DNA of 64,000 nt from contig NZ_JACFSK010000001.1 of the NCBI RefSeq assembly GCF_016100455.1, forward strand, positions 1,860,001 through 1,924,000, read 5' to 3'. Shown in pieces: positions 17,833-28,120 of this stretch; positions within the stretch are counted from its first letter, which is position 1, and every line of letters starts with the position of its first letter. A model generated the notes under the pieces. It saw nothing but the letters and a program-made list of their open reading frames with translations. It made no database searches and was not told the DNA's origin. Both the position numbers and the translations under genes were made by a program. The DNA is from Bartonella sp. M0283 (GTDB lineage Bacteria; Pseudomonadota; Alphaproteobacteria; Rhizobiales; Rhizobiaceae).

Positions 17833-19458
17833 TCAAGCATCGCCAATGTTATGCTTATCAACGCTTAAATCGAAAGCGGCATTCATCAAAGCTCTGGTAT
17901 ATTCGGTTTTGGGTGATGAAAACACTTCTTCTGCCGGTCCATGTTCAACCATTTGACCATTTCTCATGACAATAAGATCATTGGCCAAGGCTTTGACAAC
18001 TTTCAGATCATGGCTGATAAAGAGATAGGCGAGATTGTGTTTTTGCTGAAGCGTGCGCAACAAATCGACAACCTGTGCCTGAACGCTCATATCAAGAGCC
18101 GATGTCGGTTCATCGAGCATGACAAAACGTGGATTGAGAACCATGGCACGGGCTATCGCGATGCGTTGGCGTTGACCACCGGAAAACTCGTGCGGGTAGC
18201 GATTGCGCGTTTCAGGATCAAGATCGACTTCTTCTAACGCACGGACAACACGTTCATCGCGTTCTTCGTAATTCAGGTTTTTCTCGTGAATAAGCAGCCC
18301 TTCGGCGATAATTTCACCGACTGACATTCTTGGCGACAGCGAGCCGAACGGATCCTGAAAAACGATCTGGATATGACGGCGCAAAGGTCGCATCTGTTTA
18401 AAGGAAAAATGTTCAATATCTTTCCCGTTAAAACGGATATGGCCTTGTGAAGAAATCATACGCGTGAGCGCGAGACCGAGTGTAGTTTTTCCCGAACCGG
18501 ATTCGCCAACAACGCCCAATGTCTGTCCTTCACGTATGGTCACGTCAATATCATTAACCGCCTTGATGTAATCGACCGTGCGGCGGAAAAAACCTTTTTT
18601 AACCGGAAACCAGACCCTGACCTTTTCCCCTTCCATCACAACAGGAGCGTTTTTATCGGCTTTCGGCGGATTTCCTTTCGGCTCTGCGGCAAGCAGTTTT
18701 TTGGTATAGTCATGTTGCGGGTGATTAAATATATCGGCGGTTTTTCCTGTCTCGACAATTTTGCCCCCAGTCATGACACAAACACGGTCGGCAAATTTCC
18801 TCACAATACCGAGATTGTGGGTAATAAAGAGCATAGACATCGAACGCTCTTGCTTGAGCTTTTCAAGAAGTTCGAGAATTTGCGCCTGCACTGTCACATC
18901 AAGTGCGGTTGTCGGCTCGTCGGCAATAAGAAGTTTCGGATTATTGGCAAGAGCCATTGCAATCATAACGCGTTGCCGCTGACCGCCCGATAATTGATGG
19001 GGAAATGACGACAAGCGTTTTTCAGGCTCGCGGATTCCTACCTGTGTTAGAAGCTCGATCGTGCGTTGGCGAGCGTCTTTATCCGACATGCCCTCATGAA
19101 CTTTCATCACCTCGCTCACCTGCCGCTCGACTGTGTGAAGGGGATTGAGCGAGGTCATTGGTTCCTGAAAAATCATTGCAATGTCTTTGCCACGAACTTT
19201 CTGCAAAGATTTTTCATCAAGCTTCATTAAATCCTTATTGTCAAAAAGGATTTCACCTGAGGGGTGGCTCGCCATCGGATAGGATAAAAGCTTCAGAATA
19301 GAAAGCGCGGTCACAGACTTTCCCGAACCCGACTCGCCGACAAGCGCGAGTGTTTCACCTGAATCAATGTCAAACGAGACGTGATCGACGGCAAGTGTTT
19401 CCTTGCCATCCTGACGAAACATCACTGAAAGATCGCGAACACTGAGCAAAGCTGTCAT
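17833..19458 (-). CDS. yejF: YejF, double ATP-binding protein of a peptide ABC importer
   Basis: ATPase with two fused nucleotide-binding domains (541 residues) driving the YejABE oligopeptide/microcin C-type importer. The first Walker A GESGSGKS is at 41-48, with signature LSGGQRQR near 158. The second Walker A GESGSGKT is near 316, with FSGGQRQR near 426. ATG at 19458 overlaps the yejE stop by four bases. In E. coli the system imports microcin C; in Brucella and Sinorhizobium it is linked to antimicrobial peptide tolerance. The substrate here is unknown. Confidence 0.95.
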   Translation of the reverse strand: MTALLSVRDLSVMFRQDGKETLAVDHVSFDIDSGETLALVGESGSGKSVTALSILKLLSYPMASHPSGEILFDNKDLMKLDEKSLQKVRGKDIAMIFQEPMTSLNPLHTVERQVSEVMKVHEGMSDKDARQRTIELLTQVGIREPEKRLSSFPHQLSGGQRQRVMIAMALANNPKLLIADEPTTALDVTVQAQILELLEKLKQERSMSMLFITHNLGIVRKFADRVCVMTGGKIVETGKTADIFNHPQHDYTKKLLAAEPKGNPPKADKNAPVVMEGEKVRVWFPVKKGFFRRTVDYIKAVNDIDVTIREGQTLGVVGESGSGKTTLGLALTRMISSQGHIRFNGKDIEHFSFKQMRPLRRHIQIVFQDPFGSLSPRMSVGEIIAEGLLIHEKNLNYEERDERVVRALEEVDLDPETRNRYPHEFSGGQRQRIAIARAMVLNPRFVMLDEPTSALDMSVQAQVVDLLRTLQQKHNLAYLFISHDLKVVKALANDLIVMRNGQMVEHGPAEEVFSSPKTEYTRALMNAAFDLSVDKHNIGDA

Positions 19459-20615
19459 TGGAATGTCTTCCTCGGATCGAAAGCATCACGGGCGGCTTCA
19501 CCTATAAAAGCCAGAAGCGACAACATGACTGCAATAGCAACAAAGCCGGTAATGCCAATCCACGGAGCATTGAGATTGGTCGCCGCCTGCCGCATGAGTT
19601 CTCCAAGCGAGGCAGACCCCGGAGGCAAGCCGAAACCGAGATAGTCAAGCGCAGTCAAAGTCGAGATACCGGCTGTCAATAAAAACGGCAAATAGGTAAG
19701 TGCTGCAACCATGGCATTGGGAAGAAGATGGCGTATCATGATCGTGATATTCGGCACGCCCAGCGCCCTTGCCGCATTGACATATTCAAAATTTCTGGCC
19801 CGCAAAAATTCTGCACGCACCACGCCCACCAGCGCCACCCACTGGAACAGCAACATAATTCCCAACAGAACCCAGAAGCCTTGGGCAAGAACCGCCGCCA
19901 TAATGATGATGAGATAAAGTGCGGGAACCGAAGACCAGATTTCGATGAAACGCTGGAAAATAAGATCGACCCAACCGCCGAAATATCCCTGCACCGCACC
20001 GGCAGCAATGCCGATAATCGAAGAAACCGCCGTCAAGATAACCGTAAACAATATGGAAACACGAAAGCCGTAAAGCACACGCGCAAAAACATCACGTGTC
20101 TGGTCATCTGTACCAAGCCAATTCCAGTTTCCGATTGTGCATTCTGGATCCTTTGCGCCGAGAGCGTAATTCTTGCAGCGCTCGTCTTTACTCTGGAGCC
20201 AGAATGGCGGTGCCAGCGCAACAGGCTTGTTGCCAACTGTTGTATCATAGGAATAATGCACCGGCGGCCATATGGCCCAGCCATGTTCGTTGATTTCTTT
20301 TTTGATATATTCTTCCCGGAAATCGACTGTTGCTAGGACACCGCCAAACTTGGAATCGGGATAGTCGAAAAGCACCGGAAAAAGCAGTTCGCCTTTATAG
20401 GATGCGATAATCGGCCGGTCATTTGCAATAAAATTGGCACCAAAAGAAAACAGGCAAAGAATAAGGAAAATCCACAACGACCACCAGCCGCGACGGTTTT
20501 TCTTGAAGTTTCTCCACCGCCGTTCATTAAGCGGCGACAAAAACGGTCTTTTGTTGCGGCGGGGTTTTACTGGCTTTGCCACGTCGATTGTCTGTACGGA
20601 AGTTTGCTCGCTCAT
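19455..20615 (-). CDS. yejE: YejE, peptide ABC transporter permease
   Basis: Second permease of the Yej importer (386 residues from ATG 20615; a TTG one codon earlier is unlikely to be used). A cytoplasmic N-terminus rich in Lys/Arg precedes a transmembrane segment near 45-65, then a long periplasmic stretch to about 165 and the DppC-like permease core with an EAA-type loop near 275-295 (ARALGVPNITIMIRHLLPNA). Its ATG shares one base with the yejB TGA stop, giving coupled translation. Confidence 0.94.
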   Translation of the reverse strand: MSEQTSVQTIDVAKPVKPRRNKRPFLSPLNERRWRNFKKNRRGWWSLWIFLILCLFSFGANFIANDRPIIASYKGELLFPVLFDYPDSKFGGVLATVDFREEYIKKEINEHGWAIWPPVHYSYDTTVGNKPVALAPPFWLQSKDERCKNYALGAKDPECTIGNWNWLGTDDQTRDVFARVLYGFRVSILFTVILTAVSSIIGIAAGAVQGYFGGWVDLIFQRFIEIWSSVPALYLIIIMAAVLAQGFWVLLGIMLLFQWVALVGVVRAEFLRARNFEYVNAARALGVPNITIMIRHLLPNAMVAALTYLPFLLTAGISTLTALDYLGFGLPPGSASLGELMRQAATNLNAPWIGITGFVAIAVMLSLLAFIGEAARDAFDPRKTFQ

Positions 20616-21721
20616 CAAACGTCCCTCTTCTCGAAATCGATACGCGGATCGACAAGCATATAGGTGAGATCGGAAATAAGGCTCACAACAAGACCGATCA
20701 ACGAGAAAATATAGAGCGAGCCGAACACAACCGGATAATCACGATTGACAATGGATGTATAGCTTAAAAGCCCCATTCCGTTTAACGAATACAGCATTTC
20801 GATAAGCAGTGAACCGGTGAAAAATGAAGCGATGAAAGCTGCCGGAAAACTTGCAATAACAACAAGCATCGCGTTGCGGAAGACATGCCCGTAAAGAACA
20901 GCGTGTTCGCTTAAACCTTTTGCCCGTGCCGTGACCACATATTGCTTTCTGATTTCTTCCAGAAAACAATTTTTGGTCAGCAATGTTGTGGTAGCGAAAG
21001 CGGAAATAACCATGGCTGTGAGTGGCAAAGCAAGATGGTGGAAATAATCCAGAATTTTGCCGCCAAGCGACAATTCATCAAAATTTTCCGATGTCAAATG
21101 GCTTAATGGAAACCAGTCGAAAAATGACCCTCCGGCAAAAAGCACCATTAACAGAATACCGAACAGGAAACTCGGTATTGCATAGCCGATAATGATAACG
21201 GCACTTGTCCATATATCGAATGTGGAGCCGTCCTTGACGGCCTTGCGGATACCGAGAGGAATGGAAATTGCGTAAGAAATCAACAATTGCCACAGCCCTA
21301 AAGAAATCGAAACCGGCAAGGCACCTTTGATAAGATCCACGACAGAACGGCCTTGCGTATAGGAATCCCCGAAATCGAAACGGATATAATTCCACAACAT
21401 CGTGAAATAACGTTCAAGCGGCGGTTTATCAAAACCGAACTGTTTTTCGAGTTTTGCTATAAATTCCGGATCAAGGCCGCGTGCGCCACGATATTTGGCA
21501 CTGGCGTCGCTTCCTTGTAACGTTACCTCCGATGAAAGCCCAAGGTCGCCACCACCGCCGGCAACCCGCCCCATGGCATCGCCACCGGTCCCTTGCAATT
21601 GTGCAATAATATTCTCGATAGGGCCACCGGGAGTAAATTGCACAATGACAAATGTCACCGTCAAAATGCCGATCAATGTCGGTATAATCAGCAGCAAACG
21701 CCGCGCTATATAGGCCGCCAT
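20615..21721 (-). CDS. yejB: YejB, peptide ABC transporter permease
   Basis: First permease of the Yej importer (368 residues), DppB/OppB-like, with the N-terminal segment [18 protein letters not shown] and five further membrane segments. The EAA-type loop is near 275 ([20 protein letters not shown]). A Gly-rich periplasmic stretch near 45-60 is typical of YejB. The gene starts 168 bases after the yejA stop, with a weak hairpin between, so the permease genes may be expressed below yejA. Confidence 0.94.
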   Translation of the reverse strand: MAAYIARRLLLIIPTLIGILTVTFVIVQFTPGGPIENIIAQLQGTGGDAMGRVAGGGGDLGLSSEVTLQGSDASAKYRGARGLDPEFIAKLEKQFGFDKPPLERYFTMLWNYIRFDFGDSYTQGRSVVDLIKGALPVSISLGLWQLLISYAISIPLGIRKAVKDGSTFDIWTSAVIIIGYAIPSFLFGILLMVLFAGGSFFDWFPLSHLTSENFDELSLGGKILDYFHHLALPLTAMVISAFATTTLLTKNCFLEEIRKQYVVTARAKGLSEHAVLYGHVFRNAMLVVIASFPAAFIASFFTGSLLIEMLYSLNGMGLLSYTSIVNRDYPVVFGSLYIFSLIGLVVSLISDLTYMLVDPRIDFEKRDV

Positions 21722-21839
21722 ATCTCTCTTTCATCCTTTTTCCGGTATGAGTTTTGTTACGCCCGCAACATGCGAATCAAACCGGTGCGTTCAATTGAAC
21801 CCCTATTCTGGAACATTTATGGTAAACAAATGACAAACG

Positions 21840-21853
21840 GCTGATTTTTCAGC
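21840..21853 (-). promoter_or_regulatory. Weak hairpin between yejA and yejB
   Basis: GCTGA/TCAGC stem with a four-base loop in the 168-base yejA-yejB gap. There is no convincing T run on the minus strand, so it may only protect the yejA mRNA end or slow transcription. Confidence 0.3.
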
Positions 21854-21889
21854 AATTCCGGTTCTTGGCAATTCTAGTACACCGCAGTT

Positions 21890-23713
21890 CTAGTTTTTGT
21901 CTTTTTTCACCCACCATGAGGGAATATCAACGCCGCTTGCTTCCGGTTGCGGTTCGGGAATGCCGAATTTGTCCCAATAAGCAATATTGAGATGTTCGGC
22001 ATACCATTGGGGAATAACATAATAATTCCACAACAAAACCCGGTCGAGAGCACGCGTTGCGGCAACGAGTTCCTCACGATCTTTCGCATAGATGACACGT
22101 TCGATAAGTTTGTCGACAGCCGGATTTTTAATGCCTGCGACATTATAGCTTCCCGGCCGGCTAGCAGCTTTCGAGCCCCAATATTCCAATTGTTCATTGC
22201 CCGGTGAATCGCTCTGGCCGATGACCTTGATGACAAGATCAAAATCGAAATTCGCTTCGCGATTTTGATATTGCGAAGCGTCAACCACGCGCATGGATGC
22301 ATCGATTCCCAAACGTTGAAGATTGGCTATAAAAGGTGCTGTTGCACGCTCGAAAGCCATGTCACTCAACATCACTTCCAATGTGAAAGCTTCACCCTGT
22401 TTATTGACAAGCCGGTTCTCTTCCAGATGCCAACCAGCTTCATTCAACAAACGCATGGCTTCTGTCAGATAGCGCCTTGATGAATCGGGCTTGTCATAAA
22501 CGGGGTTGGAAAAGGGTGTGGTAAAGACTTCGGCCGGTACTTCATCTTTAACCGTTTCAAGAATTTCAAGTTCCTTTCCCTGAGGCAAACCTTTTGCGGC
22601 GAGATCAAGCCCGTCAAAATAGCTTGAGATCCGATGATAATCATTAAAAAACAACGATTTATTGAGAGACTCGAAGTCAAAAGCGAGGTTGAGTGCCTGA
22701 CGCACGCGCCGGTCGGCAAATTGCGGGCGGCGGGTATTGATAAAGAATCCTTGCATACGTCCCGAGCCGTGAAAGGCGAAACTGCGCCTGATAACTTGCC
22801 CGTTTTTGACCGCAGGAAAATCATAGCTCTGGTTCCAGCGCTGGATACGGTTTTCCAAATTCCAGTCGACGAGATTACCTTTTTTGAAGGCTTCCCATGC
22901 AGCGTTCGGATCAAGAAAATAGCTATAATGCTCTTTATCGAAATTGAACCGCCCACGATTGACCGGTAGATCGGCTGCCCAATAGTTTTTAACCCTTTTC
23001 CACGTGATCGATTTTCCGGCTATAAAACTTTCAACTTCGTAAGGCCCTGATCCCAAAGGTATTTCGAGAGTTGGCGCAGTAATATCCCGTTTTTTACCCG
23101 TTTCATCGGTTCCTTCCCACCAATGTTGTGGTAAAACCGGCATTTGCCCCATCACATAAGGGAGTTCGCGATTGCCTTTTTCTTCAAACACAAAGGTGAC
23201 TTCATTGTCACCGGTTTTTTCGGCTTTTTTGACCGAATGATAATAATTGTTGAAAAATGGCGAATTGCTTTTCAAAACATTGAAGCTCCACACCACATCC
23301 CCGGCGGTAATGGGGCGACCGTCATGCCATCGGGCTTTTTTGTTCAAGCGGAATTTTACCCACGAAAAATCGTCCGGATATTGTGCAGCCTCGGCAATAA
23401 GGGGATAGTTGACCGACGTTTCTTCGGTCGAAGGTGCCATCAGTGTATCATATTGTTCCCCGCCGCCGCGGGAAGAAAAACCCGCAGCAGGTGTACCTGT
23501 AACAATATAAGGGTTGAAACTGTTGAATGTGCCGGTGCGACTATCGTTAAAAGTGCCGCCTTTGGGCGCATTCACATTGACATAATCATAATGGGTAAAA
23601 TTGTCGCCATATTTGGGTTCAACTCCAAGAGACAGGCTCGTGCGCCACTCGGGATCAGCGATAGTCATACGACTAAGGGCGAAAAAGAGACAAAAAGCCA
23701 ATCCGAGTTTCAT
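21890..23713 (-). CDS. yejA: YejA, periplasmic peptide-binding protein
   Basis: Extracellular solute-binding protein family 5 (SBP_bac_5) receptor for the Yej importer. ATG 23713 (607 residues) is chosen over TTG 23743 because GGGGA precedes it and the protein then begins with a normal signal peptide (MKLGLAFCLFFALSRMTIAD). Family motifs include FTHYDYVNVNAPKGGTFN and ARWHDGRPITAGDVVWSF. First gene of yejABEF and 59 bases after the cytochrome c gene, with which it might be cotranscribed. Confidence 0.95.
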   Translation of the reverse strand: MKLGLAFCLFFALSRMTIADPEWRTSLSLGVEPKYGDNFTHYDYVNVNAPKGGTFNDSRTGTFNSFNPYIVTGTPAAGFSSRGGGEQYDTLMAPSTEETSVNYPLIAEAAQYPDDFSWVKFRLNKKARWHDGRPITAGDVVWSFNVLKSNSPFFNNYYHSVKKAEKTGDNEVTFVFEEKGNRELPYVMGQMPVLPQHWWEGTDETGKKRDITAPTLEIPLGSGPYEVESFIAGKSITWKRVKNYWAADLPVNRGRFNFDKEHYSYFLDPNAAWEAFKKGNLVDWNLENRIQRWNQSYDFPAVKNGQVIRRSFAFHGSGRMQGFFINTRRPQFADRRVRQALNLAFDFESLNKSLFFNDYHRISSYFDGLDLAAKGLPQGKELEILETVKDEVPAEVFTTPFSNPVYDKPDSSRRYLTEAMRLLNEAGWHLEENRLVNKQGEAFTLEVMLSDMAFERATAPFIANLQRLGIDASMRVVDASQYQNREANFDFDLVIKVIGQSDSPGNEQLEYWGSKAASRPGSYNVAGIKNPAVDKLIERVIYAKDREELVAATRALDRVLLWNYYVIPQWYAEHLNIAYWDKFGIPEPQPEASGVDIPSWWVKKDKN

Positions 23714-23772
23714 CAAATCCCCAATCGATTTCAAGATAGCCAATAAAAAACAGATTTTATTGATTGTTATTC

Positions 23773-24318
23773 TTAAGGGGTTAAATGTGGCAATTCAACC
23801 GGTTCATCGGAAAGACTACGCAAATAAAGAATAAGATCGGCTCTATCCTTTTCATCTTTCACACCGTTGAAAGCCATGGCCGTTCCGGGAATATATTTGC
23901 GCGGAGAAGCAAGATAGGCGTCAAGTGTTGCAAAGTCCCATCTCTTGCCATTTCCTGCCCGCATAGCGCGCGAATAGGTGTATTCGGAAGCGGAAGCAAA
24001 TGGCCTTCCCACTATTCCATATAAAGGTGGGCCGACACGCGCAGGGCCATTTTTTGCCGGTGTATGACATAAACCGCATTGGCCGAATACTTTGCGGCCA
24101 TTTTCTATATCGGCCTGCTGAAGCCTTGTCACCAGTGATATTTGTTGTTTCGGTTCTACCTTTTCGGTAACCGGTGCTTCTTCACCGTTGATTGAATAAA
24201 CAATTTTTGCCGGTTGCTGGTGGTCATAAACAAGGTCACTGCTATAAACGATTAGAAAAAGAAAAACAGCCCAGAGAAGACAGGCGGCAATAAGGTCGTT
24301 GACAGTGGATACCTTCAT
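23773..24318 (-). CDS. cycM: Membrane-anchored cytochrome c (CycM-like)
   Basis: Class I c-type cytochrome carrying electrons to a terminal oxidase in the periplasm. Of 181 residues, one N-terminal membrane anchor lies at about 9-30, heme attachment is CGLCH at 81-85, and the likely axial methionine is in GTAMAF near 145. The uncleaved-anchor layout and length match CycM of Rhizobiales. It is divergent from kdsB with a 112-base gap. Confidence 0.88.
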   Translation of the reverse strand: MKVSTVNDLIAACLLWAVFLFLIVYSSDLVYDHQQPAKIVYSINGEEAPVTEKVEPKQQISLVTRLQQADIENGRKVFGQCGLCHTPAKNGPARVGPPLYGIVGRPFASASEYTYSRAMRAGNGKRWDFATLDAYLASPRKYIPGTAMAFNGVKDEKDRADLILYLRSLSDEPVELPHLTP

Positions 24319-24430
24319 AAAAAATTCGGTCGCTTAAATTTTATAGATGTTGAAAATTTAAGTCTTTTGCGTCATCAACGCAATATCTATAAATCGGATA
24401 GAATAAACTGGGATAATAATCTTCAGGACG

Positions 24431-25177
24431 ATGATGATGGCTTTTTCTACTCTTATACTTATTCCTGCCCGCATGTCTTCAACACGACTTCCCGGAAAGC
24501 CTCTGGCTGATATTGCCGGAAAACCGATGATTGTTCATGTTGCCGAACGCGCCAATAAGGCAAATCTCGGCAGAGTGGTTGTTGCAACCGACCATGAAGA
24601 CGTTGCCAATGCTGTCAAAGCACATGGAATGGAAGCTGTCATGACCCGCCCGGACCATCAATCGGGTTCCGACCGTATCTATGAAGCATTAACGTTTCTT
24701 GATCCGGATAACCGTTTTGATGTCATCGTCAATGTGCAAGGTGATTTGCCAACAATTGCGCCGAATGAAATTGCTGCAGCACTAGAACCACTTGAAAACC
24801 CTGAAACGGATATTGCCACTTTGGGCGCTGAAATTTCGGTTGAAGAGGAAAAAGTCAATCCGAATGTGGTGAAAATCGTCGGTTCGCCGATCGGAAAAAC
24901 CAGATTGCGCGCCCTTTATTTTACCCGCGCGACCGCACCCTATGGCAAAGGGCCGCTTTACCACCATATCGGCCTTTATGCCTATAAGCGCAAGGCACTT
25001 CAGCGTTTTGTCTCGCTACAACCTTCCTATCTTGAAAAGCGGGAAAGCCTTGAACAATTGCGCGCACTTGAAGCAGGCATGCGTATTGATGCCGAAATTA
25101 TCGAAACTGTGCCTTTGGGGGTCGATACAATTGAAGATCTCGAACATGCACGAGAAATGATCAGAGCGGGAAAATGA
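24431..25177 (+). CDS. kdsB: CMP-KDO synthetase (3-deoxy-manno-octulosonate cytidylyltransferase)
   Basis: Activates KDO with CTP for lipid A inner-core assembly. The N-terminal nucleotide loop [15 protein letters not shown] and the motif [10 protein letters not shown] near 98 identify it. It has 248 residues. Three ATG codons in a row (24431, 24434, 24437) follow AGGA, so the exact start varies by one or two residues. Its stop overlaps the pheA start by four bases, forming a two-gene operon although the pathways differ. Confidence 0.96.
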   Translation: MMMAFSTLILIPARMSSTRLPGKPLADIAGKPMIVHVAERANKANLGRVVVATDHEDVANAVKAHGMEAVMTRPDHQSGSDRIYEALTFLDPDNRFDVIVNVQGDLPTIAPNEIAAALEPLENPETDIATLGAEISVEEEKVNPNVVKIVGSPIGKTRLRALYFTRATAPYGKGPLYHHIGLYAYKRKALQRFVSLQPSYLEKRESLEQLRALEAGMRIDAEIIETVPLGVDTIEDLEHAREMIRAGK

Positions 25178-26034
25178 CAAAAACCAATAAAATAGCGTTC
25201 CAAGGTGATTACGGCGCCAATTCCGACACGGCTTGCCGGAACGTATTTCCGGATATGGAGCCGTTGCCGTGTACGACATTTGAAGATGCGTTGCATGCGG
25301 TCGAGAGCGGAGAAGCCGACCTCGGCATGATTCCGATTGAAAATACGCTTGCCGGACGTGTTGCCGATATTCACCATTTGCTGCCGCAAACAAAACTTTT
25401 CATCATTGGCGAATATTTTTTACCAATTCATTTTGAATTGATGGTGCTGCCGGGTGTCAAACGTGAAGAGATAAAATCGGTTCATAGCCACATCCATGCA
25501 CTGGGACAATGCCGCAAGATTATCCGCGACAATCATTGGCAGGCTGTCGTTTCATCCGATACGGCGGGTGCTGCCAAATTCATCAAACAGGCAGGTGACC
25601 GCACACAGGCAGCCCTTGCACCAAAACTTGCTGCCAAATTGTATGGATTGGATATCATTGAAGAAAATGTCGAGGATTCGGAAAATAATGTAACGCGTTT
25701 TGTTATCCTTTCGCGGGAAGAGAAACGCGCACCAAAACCCGAAAACGGCGAAAAGGTCATGACCAGTTTTCTTTTCCGTGTGCGCAACGTTCCGGCAGCG
25801 CTTTATAAAGCCATGGGAGGTTTTGCAACCAATGGCGTCAACATGACCAAGCTTGAAAGCTATCAGGTTGGCGGCACATTCAATGCGACACAATTTTTTG
25901 CCGATATTGAAGGCCACCCCGATCAGCCGATGGTGCGCCTTGCTTTGGAAGAATTGGGCTTCTTCTCGACCAAGGTCAGAATAGTCGGTGTCTATCCGGC
26001 AAGTCCTGTCCGCGACACGAAAATCTATGGGTGA
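25174..26034 (+). CDS. pheA: Prephenate dehydratase
   Basis: Converts prephenate to phenylpyruvate in phenylalanine synthesis. The 286-residue monofunctional form has no chorismate mutase domain. The catalytic TRF motif is T174-R175-F176, and a C-terminal ACT regulatory domain follows from about 195. The usual ESRP of phenylalanine-binding ACT domains is ESYQ here (228-231), a variant I believe is common in related Alphaproteobacteria, so feedback control may differ. Translationally coupled to kdsB. Confidence 0.95.
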   Translation: MTKTNKIAFQGDYGANSDTACRNVFPDMEPLPCTTFEDALHAVESGEADLGMIPIENTLAGRVADIHHLLPQTKLFIIGEYFLPIHFELMVLPGVKREEIKSVHSHIHALGQCRKIIRDNHWQAVVSSDTAGAAKFIKQAGDRTQAALAPKLAAKLYGLDIIEENVEDSENNVTRFVILSREEKRAPKPENGEKVMTSFLFRVRNVPAALYKAMGGFATNGVNMTKLESYQVGGTFNATQFFADIEGHPDQPMVRLALEELGFFSTKVRIVGVYPASPVRDTKIYG

Positions 26035-26420
26035 GGTTCACCGGCTCAGCGGGACGGTGCTCGTAAATCACAGAAATCGGCAGAAATTTGTGGGGTGTTG
26101 TTTGTGCGTTTCGAGCATGAATTTTCAGCCGGACTTTTATCCTGCTTATGGCAAGTGATAATATTTGAGGGTAGACGACAATCGGGTGAGAATTTTTCGG
26201 CCTAATGATGAAGGTTAGAGAAATAGCCTCTCTCAAGGCTTGAGATCAACAAAAGTGATTTTTGTATATTCCGTTCGGTCGAAGCAATGGGTTCAGAACG
26301 GATGAGACAAGCTGTTCAACACGGAAAACCACAAGCGGAGAATTTCGAGGCCATTCCGCTAATCTGGATAGCGGTACTTTTTTAAACCCCACGAAAACTA
26401 CCGCCACCAAAAACCATATC
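26035..26420. other. Convergent intergenic gap between pheA and nudC
   Basis: No gene supported. Small hairpins occur at 26039-26059 (CACCG/CGGTG) and 26225-26240 (AGCCT/AGGCT), neither with a T tail, so no terminator is assigned. Confidence 0.5.
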
Positions 26421-27335
26421 CTAGTCGATAAACTTCTTTTCCAGCCATTCCCTTATCAAAAAATTGGCAATTGCTGCGCGAGGTGGCAAATGCAGGCCTT
26501 GTTCATGGCGACCGGCCATCATAAGTGCGACTTCCTGACGGGTAAACCAGCGCCCGTCTTCCATCTCGTCATAGCCGATAGTAATCTTGTCGTCGAGCGC
26601 TTCGGCATGACAACCGAGCATCAAAGAATGCGGAAACGGCCACGGTTGGGACGCAATATAAACCACCTTGCCCACCGGTATTCCCATTTCCTCGCGTGTT
26701 TCCCGACGCACCGCCATTTCCAATGTCTCGCCCTGTTCGACAAAACCGGCAAGGCAGGAATAACGCCCCTTTTCAAAACTCGGTGTGCGGGCAAGCAGGC
26801 ACTTGTCCCCAAAATGGACAAGCATGATAGCAACCGGATCTGTTCGTGGAAAATGCTCGGTCCCGCAAGCCGTGCAGATGCGTTTTGCACCACCTGCCGC
26901 AATCCGGCTTGGCTTGCCGCAACGCGAACAAAAGCGGTTATTTTTGTGCCACATGAGCAATGAATAGGCTTGTGCGAGAACGCCCGATTGGATCTGGCTG
27001 AAAAGTGCGCGGCTATAAGCTTCCCTCAATCCCACTTGATTGAATGGTGAAGGGGGTTGACCGGCAAATTCTTCAACCGGCAAAGCAATAACCGGATTTT
27101 CATCTTCCCAACCAAGCAGGCAGGCTTCTTCCCATTGCGGTTTAAAAAGCTCTAATGATTTTTCATCAAGATAGAGATCGGCTATCCCGCTAACATTCCG
27201 ATAGACGATTGAAAAACCGTTGAGCACAATAAATCGCGCATGATGGTTTCTTTGCTCGGCCACGATTGTATCCGTACGCTTTTCAAGCTGACGGTTGATA
27301 GGGTTTCCGATAAATGCAATTGCAGAAGATGTCAT
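26421..27335 (-). CDS. nudC: NAD(+)/NADH pyrophosphatase NudC
   Basis: Nudix hydrolase cleaving NAD(H) and, in E. coli, removing NAD caps from RNA 5' ends. A zinc ribbon (CSRCG ... CTACG) lies in the middle third. The Nudix box GFVEQGETLEMAVRRETREE fits GX5EX7REUXEE and is followed by the NudC hallmark SQPWPFPHS. ATG 27335 (304 residues) is used; the TTG two codons earlier lacks support. AAGG lies 12 bases upstream. Same strand as the HIT gene, 18 bases downstream of it, so probably one operon. Confidence 0.94.
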   Translation of the reverse strand: MTSSAIAFIGNPINRQLEKRTDTIVAEQRNHHARFIVLNGFSIVYRNVSGIADLYLDEKSLELFKPQWEEACLLGWEDENPVIALPVEEFAGQPPSPFNQVGLREAYSRALFSQIQSGVLAQAYSLLMWHKNNRFCSRCGKPSRIAAGGAKRICTACGTEHFPRTDPVAIMLVHFGDKCLLARTPSFEKGRYSCLAGFVEQGETLEMAVRRETREEMGIPVGKVVYIASQPWPFPHSLMLGCHAEALDDKITIGYDEMEDGRWFTRQEVALMMAGRHEQGLHLPPRAAIANFLIREWLEKKFID

Positions 27336-27353
27336 ATTCAATCCAGCCTTAAT

Positions 27354-27779
27354 TCAATCGAGCCTCAGTTGCAGCTTACGAATAAGCTTATGAGCGGCTT
27401 CATCGCTATAGGGAACGGGTTCTCCATATCCCCAGACCGTTTTCGGCCAATTTATATCGCCTTCGTTACGGGCAATAATATGCACATGGAGTTGTCGCAC
27501 GATATTGCCGATAGCGGCTGTGTTAACTTTATCGCATCCGGTGATGGCTTCAAGTGCTACGGCAACCTCGTTCATTTCGGCAACAAGGACCTGTTCATCA
27601 TCAACGGAAAGATGATGTATTTCTTCTGCTCCGGCAATGCGGGGGACGACGACGAGCCATGGCCAGCGGGAATCATTCATGAGCCGGACATCGGATAAGG
27701 CAAGCTCGACAATGAAAAAACTGTCTTTTTCCAAACGTGGATCAAGTTTAAATGGCTGTTGCAACGTATTTATCTCCAT
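27354..27779 (-). CDS. HIT-superfamily protein
   Basis: Small (141-residue) histidine-triad-like nucleotide-binding protein. The active-site segment reads RQLHVHIIAR near residues 95-104: Gln-x-His-x-His rather than the full His-x-His-x-His of classical HIT hydrolases, a variant seen in a family widespread in Alphaproteobacteria. Substrate and role are not known. It precedes nudC on the same strand and diverges from the SRP RNA gene 52 bases away. Confidence 0.8.
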   Translation of the reverse strand: MEINTLQQPFKLDPRLEKDSFFIVELALSDVRLMNDSRWPWLVVVPRIAGAEEIHHLSVDDEQVLVAEMNEVAVALEAITGCDKVNTAAIGNIVRQLHVHIIARNEGDINWPKTVWGYGEPVPYSDEAAHKLIRKLQLRLD

Positions 27780-27831
27780 GTTTTTCGTTTCACGACTTGC
27801 TTTTTTGTTTCAAATTAGCGATATGAACGCC

Positions 27832-27928
27832 GGGAGGTTGGTGGTGGACGAGCCACTCGCCAACCGGGTCAGGTCCGGAAGGAAGCAGCCCTAACGAGCT
27901 TCGGCACGGGTCACAGTGCCAGCCTCCC
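27832..27928 (+). ncRNA. ffs: Signal recognition particle RNA (4.5S type)
   Basis: The terminal helix GGGAGG/CCTCCC closes a 97-base hairpin. The invariant domain IV core GGTCAGGTCCGGAAGGAAGC with its tetraloop region is at 27868-27887. This is the short bacterial SRP RNA that binds Ffh for cotranslational targeting. Its place just upstream of dnaX is a common alphaproteobacterial arrangement. Confidence 0.97.
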
Positions 27929-28120
27929 ACTCATTATACCAATCACATCTTATTCAGGTCACGTCTTGTTTATTGGAAAATTCGGGCAATGGCATTGTGA
28001 AAAATTGCCTGAACTGTCGAAAATCCCCACCTGAAATCCTATATTCAACACAATTGGTTGACGCAGACGTCGTCAAAGTTCACATTCAGGAAAATCACAT
28101 TTCGGAAACTGGAAGAACAC

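Noticed and set aside
17821..17838. 8-bp inverted repeat at the yejF stop as terminator
   Set aside because: No T run follows on the minus strand; probably chance or mRNA-end protection only.
26039..26240. Small hairpins after pheA as terminators
   Set aside because: Short stems without T tails.
26262..26963. 233-codon plus-strand frame over nudC
   Set aside because: TTG start, no ribosome binding site; most of it is antisense to the conserved Nudix gene.
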